Below are positions 1-8,355 of a stretch of 64,000 nucleotides of DNA, piece after piece; within the stretch, counting starts at the first letter, position 1, and each line of letters starts with the position of its first letter. The translations under genes were made by a program, and so were the position numbers. Origin of the DNA: Dyella tabacisoli. Lineage in GTDB: Bacteria; Pseudomonadota; Gammaproteobacteria; Xanthomonadales; Rhodanobacteraceae. Below the pieces are notes generated by a model that worked only from the letters and a program-made list of their open reading frames with translations, searched no databases and was not told where the DNA came from. Where the stretch lies: the NCBI RefSeq assembly GCF_003350925.1, contig NZ_KZ857175.1, positions 431,955 through 495,954 on the forward strand, in the 5' to 3' direction.

Positions 1-82
1 GTTCCCCGTTCCCCGTTCCCCGTTCCCCGTTCCCCGTTCCCCGTTCCCCGTTCCCCGTTCCCCGTTCCCCGTTCCCCGTTCC
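1..82. repeat. GTTCCCC 7-bp tandem repeat tract upstream of rpe
   Basis: Eleven perfect head-to-tail copies of GTTCCCC followed by a partial GTTCC. The tract begins at the first base of the window, so it may extend further to the left. It ends 12 bp before the rpe ATG. The same unit in the same orientation recurs before ridA near 45.5 kb. A 7-bp unit contains no stop codon in any of the six frames, and copy-number changes would shift spacing or frame. Confidence 0.97.
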
Positions 83-94
83 TAGGCCATCGCC

Positions 95-769
95 ATGAGC
101 AAACAACAAAACGTCATCGCCCCGTCCATCCTCTCCGCGGATTTCGCGCGATTGGGTGATGACACCGCCAAGGCATTGATGGCCGGTGCGGATTGGGTGC
201 ATTTCGACGTGATGGACAACCATTACGTGCCTAATCTCACTATGGGTCCGATGGTGCTCAAGGCGTTGCGCGACTACGGCATTACCGCGCCGATCGACGT
301 GCACCTGATGGTCAAGCCGGTGGACCGCATCGTGCCCGACTTCGCCAAGGCCGGCGCCAGTCTTATCAGTTTCCACCCTGAAGCGAGCGAGCATGTCGAC
401 CGCACCATCGGCCTTATCAAGGAGTCCGGTTGCCAGGCTGGCTTGGTGTTCAACCCGGCGACACCGCTGAATTGGCTCGACCACGTACTCGACAAGCTCG
501 ATCTGGTGCTTATCATGTCGGTGAATCCCGGCTTTGGCGGGCAAAAATTCATCCCCGGCGCGCTGGACAAGCTGCGCGAGGTACGCCGCCGCATCGACGA
601 TAGCGGTCGTGCCATACGCCTGGAGGTGGATGGTGGTGTGACTGCCGACAATATCGGTGAGATCGCCGCCGCCGGCGCGGATACCTTCGTGGCAGGGTCG
701 GCCATCTTCAACGCGCCCGATTACCGCGCGGTGATCGAGGCCATGCGCCGGACACTCGCCGAGCGCTGA
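95..769 (+). CDS. rpe: Ribulose-phosphate 3-epimerase
   Basis: Interconverts D-ribulose 5-phosphate and D-xylulose 5-phosphate in the cytoplasmic pentose phosphate pathway. The 224-aa length is normal for the family and the sequence reads as one TIM barrel: [13 protein letters not shown] at the N-terminus, [12 protein letters not shown] at residues 36-47 (metal and substrate site), HLMVKP near 70, the phosphate-binding loop [10 protein letters not shown] at 141-150 and EVDGGV around 177-182. The ATG lies 12 bp after the GTTCCCC tract and no strong Shine-Dalgarno is visible, so the tract is probably in the promoter or leader. The gene appears monocistronic, with a hairpin just after the stop. 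rpiA, its partner enzyme, is 20 kb away on the minus strand. Confidence 0.97.
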   Translation: MSKQQNVIAPSILSADFARLGDDTAKALMAGADWVHFDVMDNHYVPNLTMGPMVLKALRDYGITAPIDVHLMVKPVDRIVPDFAKAGASLISFHPEASEHVDRTIGLIKESGCQAGLVFNPATPLNWLDHVLDKLDLVLIMSVNPGFGGQKFIPGALDKLREVRRRIDDSGRAIRLEVDGGVTADNIGEIAAAGADTFVAGSAIFNAPDYRAVIEAMRRTLAER

Positions 770-776
770 AACAAAA

Positions 777-804
777 ATCCCGACGCAGGGAACTGCGTCG
801 GGAT
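777..804 (-). terminator. Hairpin between rpe and the sORF region, terminator-like on the minus strand
   Basis: Twelve-bp perfect stem (ATCCCGACGCAG pairing with CTGCGTCGGGAT) around a GGAA loop. The T-tract expected of an intrinsic terminator lies on the minus strand (complement of the A-rich AAACAAAAA at 769-777). It may also protect the 3' end of the rpe mRNA. Confidence 0.6.
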
Positions 805-1113
805 AAGCGTCGGTTAGGTAGACGCGAGAGGAGATCACACCATGGCTTGGCCTGTACTCCGGCGATCGGCGCCTTCCTGGGTAGCGATCGTACTTGCGGT
901 TTCCACGGCAATGGAGACAGCACTAAACCATGGTGACTCTGACTCTCAGGATTCGATTTGGTTCCCGTGTCAAAAAAAGCCCCGCCTAAGCGGGGCAGGA
1001 ACTCACCAGAGGGGGTAAAGAGGGGGTAAAGAGGTTGGGCTATTCGCCCCAGGCGGCCAGCGCGACTCCATTCACGCCGACCGCCGCCATGCCTTCCACG
1101 GCAAAATAAATGC
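805..1113. other. Intergenic region between rpe and the response regulator, left part
   Basis: No convincing protein gene is seen here. It contains the minus-strand terminator at 972-996 and the GAGGGGGTAAA direct repeat. A plus-strand 58-codon frame at 842-1018 has a good AGGAG eight bases before its ATG, but it reads straight through the opposite-strand terminator and shows no recognisable domain, so it is not called as a gene. Confidence 0.5.
972..996 (-). terminator. Rho-independent terminator, minus strand
   Basis: Seven-bp GC stem GCCCCGC/GCGGGGC (979-985 with 990-996) around a four-base loop. Read on the minus strand it is followed by seven T residues (complement of A at 972-978). It would end a minus-strand transcript covering the 39-aa ORF at 1114-1233. 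Two direct copies of GAGGGGGTAAA lie just upstream on that transcript (1009-1030). Confidence 0.8.
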
Positions 1114-1233
1114 TTAATGAAAGCCCAGGATCAGCCCGAGCAGCAGGGCGCCTAGCGCCAGGGTGACTCGCAACGGCTCAAAGCTGTGCAGTTCGGCGTT
1201 GGGGTCGCGCTCAGTGAGGTCAGCCTTGTTCAT
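1114..1233 (-). CDS. Small single-pass membrane protein (39 aa)
   Basis: Not recognised as a named family. The ORF has an ATG, a GGAA-type ribosome site about eight bases upstream, and a TAA stop, giving 39 aa. The N-terminal half is charged and polar (MNKADLTERDPNAELHSF); the C-terminal half is one hydrophobic helix ([16 protein letters not shown]), the usual form of a small tail-anchored or single-pass membrane protein. A strong minus-strand terminator 118 bp downstream (972-996) supports a dedicated short transcript. A second possible short frame, ending in AVGVNGVALAAWGE, follows before the terminator but lacks a clear start. The gene lies in a stretch that otherwise has no gene between rpe and the response regulator. 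Its function is unknown. Confidence 0.6.
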   Translation of the reverse strand: MNKADLTERDPNAELHSFEPLRVTLALGALLLGLILGFH

Positions 1234-1411
1234 CGACAGGTTCCGGCTTGGGGATGGGTGCTATGACACTCCCCAACGGGGTGGCGGAGCCGGCACTAAG
1301 CGGGCGATTGGGCGATGGCATCTGGCAAAACGCGGGCAAATTCGCCGGTTGGCTTGCGTAGAGCGAGTGCGCAGAGCAACCTGCACCGCTACGTCATTGA
1401 AGAGATAAGCC

Positions 1412-2101
1412 ATGGGCCGCAGTATCGCCATCGTCGAAGACGAACCGTTGATCCGCGCTAACTATGTCGAGGCATTGAACCGTTTTGGTTATGAAACGCG
1501 TGGTTACGGCTCGCGCCGTGAGGCGTCCACCGCGTTCGCGATGCGTTTGCCCGAGCTGGTGATTATCGATATTGGCCTGGGCGACGAGCCCGAAGGCGGC
1601 TTTGACTTGTGCCGCGAGCTGCGGGCGAAGTCGTCGACGTTGCCGATCATCTTTCTTACCGCGCGTGATTCGGATTTCGATGTGATTTCGGGCCTGCGCC
1701 TGGGGGCGGACGATTACCTCAGCAAAGACACCAGCCTGCATCAGCTAGCCGCGCGCATTGCCGCACTGTTTCGTCGCATCGAATCGCTGAAGGCGCCGAC
1801 CTCCAGTGAGACGGTGATCGAGCACGGTCCGCTCAAGCTTGAATCCGAGCGCATGCGCATCACCTGGAACGATGCCGAGATTCCTCTCACCGTCACCGAA
1901 TTCTGGATGGTGCATACGCTGGTGCGCTTTCCCGGCCATGTGAAAAATCGCGATCAACTGATGCGCGAGGCCGAGCTGGTGGTCGACGACGCCACCATCA
2001 CTTCGCATATCAAGCGCATTCGCAAAAAATTCATTGCCGTCGCGCCGGAATTCGATGCGGTCGAGACCGTGCACGGCGTCGGTTACCGATGGAAGCCTTG
2101 A
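1412..2101 (+). CDS. OmpR/PhoB-family response regulator (PdsR-like)
   Basis: A cytoplasmic DNA-binding response regulator of 229 aa. The receiver domain (about residues 4-120) has the acidic pair E9/D10, the phospho-acceptor D53 in VIIDIGLGDEP, T83 in FLTARDSD and K105 in DDYLSKDTS. The C-terminal winged helix (about 135-228) contains PLTVTEFWMVHTLV and ends with the typical VHGVGYRW. The overall sequence resembles, from memory, the regulator of the proteobacterial dedicated sortase system (TIGR03787-like), but no sortase is present here. Its stop TGA overlaps the next ATG (TGATG at 2099-2103), and the cognate kinase follows one gene later, so the three genes form one operon. Confidence 0.88.
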   Translation: MGRSIAIVEDEPLIRANYVEALNRFGYETRGYGSRREASTAFAMRLPELVIIDIGLGDEPEGGFDLCRELRAKSSTLPIIFLTARDSDFDVISGLRLGADDYLSKDTSLHQLAARIAALFRRIESLKAPTSSETVIEHGPLKLESERMRITWNDAEIPLTVTEFWMVHTLVRFPGHVKNRDQLMREAELVVDDATITSHIKRIRKKFIAVAPEFDAVETVHGVGYRWKP

Positions 2102-2709
2102 TGCGGCGATTACTGTGGTTGTGTGGTTTGCTTGCCTTGCCCGTGTTGGCTCAAGCCGGCGCGGCTGCGCAAGACCATGGTGCCAAAGAGCATAGTGTAA
2201 TCGTCTATGGGAAGCCCGATGGCAAGGTGGCCGGTTGGGGCATCGCGACCGATCTACCCAGCGGCTGGACGCAGGATTGCTGTCAGTACGCCCAGGCCAT
2301 CGGCGTCAATCTGGTGCTGTATCGCGGCGAGTGGACCGGTGAACCCGAGCGGGTCATGGTACTCAACGTGTGGCCGCAGAAATTGCCCAGCCTGGACGCG
2401 GAGTGGCAAGACGATCAGAAGCGTTATCTGCAGCGCGATCCGACAGCCAAGGTATCTACCTTTGCGGTACATAACCCGGCGATGGCGTGTCATGGGCTGC
2501 TGTTTCAGGGCACCGATCATAAGGATGACGTTGTGGTGTTCTGCGATCCAGGCAAGGCAACCGGCGTTCGCTTGAGCTGGTCTATGACGATGTCGGCGGC
2601 TGACCCAACACGGCAAAGTGTGTTGGCACTTTTCAGCCAGGTGGTCGAGCAGTCGAGCTACATGAAATATGTATCGAAGCAGGCGTCCCCCGATAAGGCC
2701 AAGCATTGA
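2101..2709 (+). CDS. Secreted hypothetical protein of the two-component operon
   Basis: A 202-aa protein with a Sec signal peptide (MRRLLWLCGLLALPVLAQAGA) and no further membrane segment, so probably periplasmic. No family was recognised. The mature part is mixed alpha/beta with four cysteines (a CC pair in QDCCQYAQ, one in MACHGL and one in VVFCDPG), which could form disulfides. An in-frame ATG four codons earlier (2089) is possible, but 2101 gives a clean signal peptide and overlaps the regulator stop by one base (TGATG), indicating translational coupling. Sitting between regulator and kinase, it may be an accessory sensor or ligand-binding partner of the kinase; that role is inferred from position only. 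Confidence 0.75.
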   Translation: MRRLLWLCGLLALPVLAQAGAAAQDHGAKEHSVIVYGKPDGKVAGWGIATDLPSGWTQDCCQYAQAIGVNLVLYRGEWTGEPERVMVLNVWPQKLPSLDAEWQDDQKRYLQRDPTAKVSTFAVHNPAMACHGLLFQGTDHKDDVVVFCDPGKATGVRLSWSMTMSAADPTRQSVLALFSQVVEQSSYMKYVSKQASPDKAKH

Positions 2710-2749
2710 ATAATCGCCCAACCCTGCCTGCCGCCGATATCGTTACAGC

Positions 2750-4807
2750 ATGAGCCTGCGTCGTAAATTACTGCTGGTCGCCCTATGCACCCTGGCCTTG
2801 CCGGTCGCCGGTTGGTTGTACGTGCGGCAGATGGAAACCTTATTGCGCGAGGGGCAGGCGCAAGCGCTGACGGCATCGGCGCGCGCGGTGGCGCGTAGCC
2901 TGGTGGTGGGTGGCGCGCTGCTGCCCACCCATAGTGAAGGTTGGTACGTGCAGGAAACGCAGACGCCAATCACCGTCGACGGATACGGCGATGATTGGGC
3001 GCCATTGACACCGTGGAGTCAGCCGCTGGGCAAGCGCGGCAAGTTATTGCTGGCCCAAAACAAAGACTGGCTTTACCTCTATGTGGATGTACGCAGTACG
3101 CACCGCACGCGCGCCGATGCGGCCGATGCAAACGCGCTGGTGGCCGATCATCTGATTCTCAGTCTGGGCAAGGATGGGTTGCAGCGTAGTTATCTGGTGG
3201 CAAGCGCGGCGCCGGGCCTGGTGACGGCACGGCCGCTGGGGGCGTCGGTGCCCGGATTGCCCGATATGCTTACGGCGCAATGGCAGGAGGATGGCAGCGG
3301 TTATCGTATTGAGTTGCGCCTGCCGCGCAGCCTGGGTTTGGACCAGCTCGGCCTGGGCGTGCATGACGCATCCGTCGATGGGCCGGGTTCCAATCTGTCT
3401 GGCTCCAGCGAACCAGATCCCTTGGCGGTCGAAACGCGTCCGCTGCTGAGTTACTCCGCCGCGTTGTCGAAGGAGCTGGCCTTACTCGCGCCCGACGACA
3501 TCCGCGCGCGCGTGCTGGCGCCGCAAGGGTGGCTGCTGGCGCAGAGCGGGCATTTGGGTGCGACCCGTGGCGAGCAGCCGGGCTGGTTTGCCGCCTTGAT
3601 TTATCGTTCGTTGCTGGCCACACGTTTAGGCGACGCCAACTTGTGGGCCGAGGATGTGCCGCGCCTGGACCTGCCTGAAGTGCGCGCCGCCAGCGAAGGC
3701 GCGCCGGCGAATGTCTGGCGGCAGGGTGAGGCGCGTGGCAGTGTGGTGCTGGCGGCAACGGTACCGATTCAACGGCAAGGTCGCGTCGAGGGCGTGCTGC
3801 TGCTGGAGCAAGCCAGCCGTGCGGTGCCGCTGTTGGCAAATCGGGCCTTGCTGGGGCTGCTGCTGACCAGCTTCGGCGTGCTGCTGGTGGCCGGAGCCAT
3901 TTTGTTGGCTTTCGCCACGCGCTTGAGTCTGCGCCTGGCGCGGCTGCGCGATGCGGCCGAGCGGGCGCAGGCCAATGATGGACGTCTAGACGGACCGATG
4001 ATGATGGGCAAGTTTCCGATGACAGACGCGGAGGACGAGATAGGCGATCTCGCGCGTAGTTTCGAGCGCTTGTTTGAGGTCGTCGGCGGCTATACCGATT
4101 ACCTGCGCACCTTGGCCTCCAAGCTGTCACACGAATTGAATACGCCGCTGGCGATCGTGAAATCTTCGCTGGATAACCTGGAGCACGCTTTGCAAGAGCG
4201 CTCGGCACTGCCGCCTGAGGCGCGGCCGTATCTGGCGCGCGCGCACGATGGCGTTGCCCGGCTTAGCGCGCTGGTGCGTGCGATGAGCGAGGCCAGCCGC
4301 ATGGAGCGGTCGATTGCCGCTGCCGAACCCGAGGATGTCGATCTGGTCGAGGTCGTGCGCGGCTGTGCCGAGGCGTATCGGCCATTGGCGGGCACGCGGC
4401 GATTGGACTGCGATGTGCCGGCGACGCCCTTGCACTTGCACTGTGCACCAGAATTGCTCGCGCAAGCGCTGGACAAACTGTTCGATAACGCCTTGTCGTT
4501 TACGCCGGATGGCGGGTGGATGCGGCTGACTTTGCGTGCTCTCGATGACGGGGCCGAGATCGAGTTGGCCAACCAGGGCTCGCCGCTGCCTGCCGCCATG
4601 CAAGGACGATTGTTCGATTCGCTGGTCAGCCTGCGCGACAAGGCCACGCCTGGCGACGCGCCGCATCTGGGGCTAGGGCTTTATGTGGTGCGGCTGGTGG
4701 CCGAGCGGCATGGCGGCAATGCCGTTGCACGCAATCTGGAGGACGGCAACGGTGTCGCATTCAGTCTGCGCCTGCAGGGTATGCCACGGATGCGGTTGTC
4801 CGGCTAG
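2750..4807 (+). CDS. Sensor histidine kinase with CBM9-like periplasmic domain (PdsS-like)
   Basis: A 685-aa membrane kinase. Layout: TM1 at about residues 6-26; a large periplasmic part of roughly 340 aa that opens with an ITVDGYGDDW segment followed by beta-rich sequence (LYLYVDVRST), resembling CBM9/DOMON-like carbohydrate-binding modules; TM2 at about 365-390; HAMP; a HisKA domain with phospho-acceptor H461 in LSHELNTPLAIV; and an ATPase domain with the N-box (DKLFDNALSFTPDGG) and G-box (HLGLGLYVVRLVAERHGG). The architecture resembles the kinase of the proteobacterial dedicated sortase system (TIGR03785-like). It presumably phosphorylates D53 of the neighbouring regulator in response to an envelope or glycan signal. 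The ATG at 2750 is 40 bp after the secreted protein gene. Confidence 0.9.
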   Translation: MSLRRKLLLVALCTLALPVAGWLYVRQMETLLREGQAQALTASARAVARSLVVGGALLPTHSEGWYVQETQTPITVDGYGDDWAPLTPWSQPLGKRGKLLLAQNKDWLYLYVDVRSTHRTRADAADANALVADHLILSLGKDGLQRSYLVASAAPGLVTARPLGASVPGLPDMLTAQWQEDGSGYRIELRLPRSLGLDQLGLGVHDASVDGPGSNLSGSSEPDPLAVETRPLLSYSAALSKELALLAPDDIRARVLAPQGWLLAQSGHLGATRGEQPGWFAALIYRSLLATRLGDANLWAEDVPRLDLPEVRAASEGAPANVWRQGEARGSVVLAATVPIQRQGRVEGVLLLEQASRAVPLLANRALLGLLLTSFGVLLVAGAILLAFATRLSLRLARLRDAAERAQANDGRLDGPMMMGKFPMTDAEDEIGDLARSFERLFEVVGGYTDYLRTLASKLSHELNTPLAIVKSSLDNLEHALQERSALPPEARPYLARAHDGVARLSALVRAMSEASRMERSIAAAEPEDVDLVEVVRGCAEAYRPLAGTRRLDCDVPATPLHLHCAPELLAQALDKLFDNALSFTPDGGWMRLTLRALDDGAEIELANQGSPLPAAMQGRLFDSLVSLRDKATPGDAPHLGLGLYVVRLVAERHGGNAVARNLEDGNGVAFSLRLQGMPRMRLSG

Positions 4808-4869
4808 GCATTACAAGGTTTAGCGGCGCAAGCAAGCCTCGCGCAAGCAGAAGCGCGCACGCATTGCCC

Positions 4870-4875
4870 TACAAT
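4870..4875 (+). promoter_or_regulatory. Putative -10 element of trpE
   Basis: TACAAT within CCCTACAATGCGG, about 35 bp before the GTG chosen as trpE start. No convincing -35 is visible. If used, transcription would start near 4882, excluding the more upstream ATG at 4874 as a start codon. Confidence 0.4.
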
Positions 4876-4909
4876 GCGGCTTCCCGTTTGGTCACCGGAT
4901 ACTCTTCAC

Positions 4910-6385
4910 GTGATTTCCCGAGACGAATTCGACGCGCTGGTTGCCAAAGGGCATACGCGCATTCCGTTAGTGCGCGAGGTGTTTTCCGATCTGGATACGC
5001 CGCTGTCGGTGTATCTGAAACTGGCCGATGGCCCATACACCTTTTTGTTCGAGTCGGTCGAGGGCGGCGCCACCTGGGGGCGTTATTCGATTATCGGCCT
5101 GCCGGCCAAGCGCGTGTATCGGCTGCGTGGGCATGAGCTGGAAGTGGAGGATGCCGGCGAGGTGATCGAGCGTCGTCACCTTGACGATCCGTTGGCCGAG
5201 ATCGAAAAGCTTCGTCTGCAATACGACGTACCGCAGTTGCCGCAGTTGCCGGCGTTCAGCGGTGGCCTGGTGGGGTATTTCGGTTTCGAGACCATTGGCT
5301 ATATCGAGCCGCGACTGGCGAAATGGGATCGACCCGACGAGCTGGGTACACCCGATGTACTGCTGATGCTGGCCGAGGAGATCGCCGTATTCGATAACCT
5401 CAAGGGGCGGCTATATCTGATCGTGCATGCCGACCCGTCGCATCCGCAGGCGTATGCGCAAGCCCAGCGCCGGCTCGATGCCCTGGTCTATCGGTTACGC
5501 CAGGGGGGCGCATCGTATCCGCAGTTGACTCAATCGGTCGCCTTGGACGAGAGCGATTTCAAATCCTCGTTCACGCGTGCTGAGTTCGAGGCGATGGTGG
5601 AGCGCGCCAAGGAATACATCCGCGCCGGCGACGTTTTTCAAGTGGTGCCTTCGCAGCGGCTTAGCGTCGGTTTCAATGCGCGGCCGGTGGATGTGTATCG
5701 CGCACTGCGCGCGCTCAATCCTTCGCCGTACATGTATTTCCTCGATCTCGGCGCGACGCAGATCGTCGGCTCTTCGCCGGAGATTCTTGCTCGTCTTAAA
5801 GACGGCAAAGTCATCGTGCGGCCGTTAGCCGGCACTCGCAAGCGTGGCGCCACCGAGGCGGAGGATCAGGCCCTGGAGGCCGAGCTGCTGGCCGACCCCA
5901 AAGAGCGCGCCGAGCATGTGATGCTGATCGATCTGGGCCGCAACGATATTGGCCGCATCAGCGAGGTCGGTAGTGTGGAGGTGAGCGAGTCCTTTGTGGT
6001 CGAACGCTACTCGCACGTGATGCACATCGTGTCTGAGGTGCAGGGCACTTTTCGCCAGGGGCTGGGATATATGGATGTGCTCAAGGCGACGTTCCCCGCC
6101 GGCACGCTCAGCGGCGCGCCGAAGATCCGCGCGCTGGAGATCATCCAGGAGCTGGAGCCGTATAAGCGCAACATTTACGCCGGCGCCATCGGCTGGATCG
6201 GCTGGTGGGGCGATGCCGATACCGCCATCGCGATCCGTACGGCGGTGATCCAGGACGGCCGTCTCCATGTGCAGGCCGGTGCCGGCATCGTCTATGACTC
6301 CGACCCCGCCGCCGAGTGGGAGGAAACGATGAACAAGGGGCGCGCATTGTTTCGTGCGGTGGCGCAGGCAGCCAAAGGGCTTTAG
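4910..6385 (+). CDS. trpE: Anthranilate synthase component I
   Basis: Converts chorismate to anthranilate with ammonia supplied by TrpG, the first committed step to tryptophan. 491 aa from the GTG at 4910. Family signatures: DLDTPLSVYLKLADGPYTF and FLFESVEGG at the N-terminus (the LLES-type tryptophan feedback pocket), then the chorismate-binding core with PLAGTRKRGAT, LIDLGRNDIGR, GTLSGAPKIRALEII and the C-terminal AGAGIVYDSDPAAEWEE. The open frame extends up to an ATG at 4874, but the GTG matches the remembered start of Xanthomonas TrpE (MI-x-x-x-F) and the extension overlaps a -10-like TACAAT. No attenuator leader with tandem Trp codons is evident. It is separated from trpGDC by two secreted-protein genes. 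Confidence 0.95.
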   Translation: MISRDEFDALVAKGHTRIPLVREVFSDLDTPLSVYLKLADGPYTFLFESVEGGATWGRYSIIGLPAKRVYRLRGHELEVEDAGEVIERRHLDDPLAEIEKLRLQYDVPQLPQLPAFSGGLVGYFGFETIGYIEPRLAKWDRPDELGTPDVLLMLAEEIAVFDNLKGRLYLIVHADPSHPQAYAQAQRRLDALVYRLRQGGASYPQLTQSVALDESDFKSSFTRAEFEAMVERAKEYIRAGDVFQVVPSQRLSVGFNARPVDVYRALRALNPSPYMYFLDLGATQIVGSSPEILARLKDGKVIVRPLAGTRKRGATEAEDQALEAELLADPKERAEHVMLIDLGRNDIGRISEVGSVEVSESFVVERYSHVMHIVSEVQGTFRQGLGYMDVLKATFPAGTLSGAPKIRALEIIQELEPYKRNIYAGAIGWIGWWGDADTAIAIRTAVIQDGRLHVQAGAGIVYDSDPAAEWEETMNKGRALFRAVAQAAKGL

Positions 6386-6434
6386 TGGCCCAGCATAAAT
6401 CATGCGCATTTACCGCTAATCACATGGACTGGTT

Positions 6435-8354
6435 ATGTCACGACAGAACGTATTCGCCATGACGCGACCCACCGCTACGGTTGCTGTGCCCGCTAAGCGT
6501 GCGAGCTTTGGTCATGGCGTCTTTGCAGGTCGCCTGCCGTTACTGTTGTCGTTGATTGCTTGCCTGGGCACGGCTTGCTCAAAATCCACTGATTCCGCAT
6601 CCGACTCCTTGCCTGCGGCATCAGCGGGTCAGCCGGTGACCGTAAGCCAGGTCTGGACACCATCGGGCCTGTGCGCCGATTCGGATCGCATCGAGATCAG
6701 CGATCACAGCGTGATGGTGATGACGAAAGGGCAGCGGCACGAATTCGGCAAGCTCGATCGCTCCAAGCCGGATCTGATTCAAGTGACCGACAACCATCGC
6801 GATGACCGCTTAGCTTTTGTACTTGCCAGCGGGCGTGGCGACAGCGACGGCGTACTGTATTTCAACGCGGGTACGGGCAATGGCGGCGCTGAAGTCCGCG
6901 ATCTGGTGGGGACTCAGTTCAATCGTTGCGATTCGACGCCGATAAATCCACAGCAAGCCCAGAGCGCACCACCCCAGCCTGATGGCGTGGTGCTGCATCA
7001 AGACGAGGTATACGCCAGCGATGGCTTGAAGCTGGAGCTGCGTCCGGGTATCTGGCGACTCGACGATGCTCGGTTGAGCAAGCTCAGCATTCTCGATAAG
7101 GGCGAGCGTTTCGAGTTTTCTATCGTTGACGAGAAGGGCGTGCCGACGGTGGTGGTGATCGATGCGAGTCGTGCGTTCGTATTGTTCAAGTCCGCTACCG
7201 ATGTACTCGATGGCAAGGTGATCGAGGATCACTACTATGTTTTTGATCGGGCGACCAAGTCGTTGGTGGATCTGGCGGCGGTTATGAACAACGGCTCGCG
7301 TCCGCTGGTCAAGCTGGACTACGAGGGTGGCAACTATCACTTCAACGTGAGCGGTACGACACGTGATCCAGCGGAAAAGACGGATGCCCCGTTCACTGAA
7401 GATATCCAGTTTGCATTTAATCGCCGCGGCGATTTGAAGATCATCAGCAGCAGCGATGAAGACGCATCGCCCGAAAAAATCGCTCCGTTGAGCAAGGCCG
7501 CGCCAAAGGAGCGCGTGGTGCAACTCTCGCCTTGTGATCGCGGTAGCGCGCCGGCGACGTATGTGACCGTCGAGAAAGACACGCTTTTCAAAGTAGCCAA
7601 GGCGCAGGGCGTCGACATCAATATGCTTAGCCGCATCAATCCGTCTGCTGGCCTCGCCTTGCCGGTAGGTACGGTGCTTGATTTGCCGGTGCGAGGCGCC
7701 GGCGCGCCTATGTCGGAGCTGCGCGTCCAACTCAACGATATCGGCTTTCGTCACCAGTCCTTCGCTGCGCTCAAAGTGCATGCGGGCGCCTGCTCGCGCG
7801 AAGTGACGACGGACGCTAATGGCATGACGCCCACGCTGCTGCTTGGTGGCGTCAATGAGTCCGTGAGTTATGAGTATCTCCAGCCGGACGGTAGCTATAT
7901 CAAGGCCGAGGGTGCGGACAATAAGGCGGTGCCTGTCGGTCACTGGAGCGTGGATCTTTCCTCGCGGGTCATGCAATTGCAGCCTCTGGCGGGAGATGAG
8001 CCTTTCTCGACCGGTGAGGCCAGCCCGTTTCCTTTCTGCCCTGGTTGTACCTTTCCGGGGCTAAGCAAAGATCCCGCACTCGTCGGTGGGCAAGCCGGAC
8101 AGAAGTTTGTATTGCCGCGTTTCAATGAGACACTCGGAAAAGACGCCAAGGCATGGATTTATCGCCGCACCGATGGCGGCTTGCTCTGGAGCGGCGCGGT
8201 CCTTGATCCGCATATGACTGAATTGATGAATAAAGCGACCACCGATCAATACAAGATATTCGTAGGTTTTGATGGCTGGTCGACTGCATTTGACGAGATC
8301 AAAGACGACAGCGATGCAACAGCGGGCGAGCAAAACGATGCGGCGGCGGAGTGA
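6435..8354 (+). CDS. LysM-domain lipoprotein, function unknown
   Basis: A 639-aa exported protein. A long N-terminal region with a hydrophobic stretch (LPLLLSLIACLGTAC) ends in a lipobox-like GTAC, so it is probably lipidated and held in the envelope. The middle is beta-rich and of unknown family. A LysM-like peptidoglycan-binding segment lies at about residues 373-418 (YVTVEKDTLFKVAKAQGVD ... INPSAGLALPVGTVLDLP). The C-terminal 200 aa contain a CPGC motif and no recognised domain. The stop is one base from the next ATG (TGAGATG), so the two genes are co-transcribed. It lies between trpE and trpG without an obvious tryptophan role. The start could also be the ATG at 6459. Confidence 0.75.
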   Translation: MSRQNVFAMTRPTATVAVPAKRASFGHGVFAGRLPLLLSLIACLGTACSKSTDSASDSLPAASAGQPVTVSQVWTPSGLCADSDRIEISDHSVMVMTKGQRHEFGKLDRSKPDLIQVTDNHRDDRLAFVLASGRGDSDGVLYFNAGTGNGGAEVRDLVGTQFNRCDSTPINPQQAQSAPPQPDGVVLHQDEVYASDGLKLELRPGIWRLDDARLSKLSILDKGERFEFSIVDEKGVPTVVVIDASRAFVLFKSATDVLDGKVIEDHYYVFDRATKSLVDLAAVMNNGSRPLVKLDYEGGNYHFNVSGTTRDPAEKTDAPFTEDIQFAFNRRGDLKIISSSDEDASPEKIAPLSKAAPKERVVQLSPCDRGSAPATYVTVEKDTLFKVAKAQGVDINMLSRINPSAGLALPVGTVLDLPVRGAGAPMSELRVQLNDIGFRHQSFAALKVHAGACSREVTTDANGMTPTLLLGGVNESVSYEYLQPDGSYIKAEGADNKAVPVGHWSVDLSSRVMQLQPLAGDEPFSTGEASPFPFCPGCTFPGLSKDPALVGGQAGQKFVLPRFNETLGKDAKAWIYRRTDGGLLWSGAVLDPHMTELMNKATTDQYKIFVGFDGWSTAFDEIKDDSDATAGEQNDAAAE

Positions 8355-8355
8355 G

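Noticed and set aside
842-1018. 58-codon plus-strand ORF with a good AGGAG ribosome site
   Set aside because: It reads through the strong minus-strand terminator at 972-996, has no recognisable domain, and its C-terminal part is only the complement of that terminator and the GAGGGGGTAAA repeat.
1163-1408. 81-aa plus-strand ORF before the response regulator
   Set aside because: Antisense to the better supported 39-aa membrane sORF; the Arg/Cys-rich composition is typical of shadow frames in GC-rich DNA.
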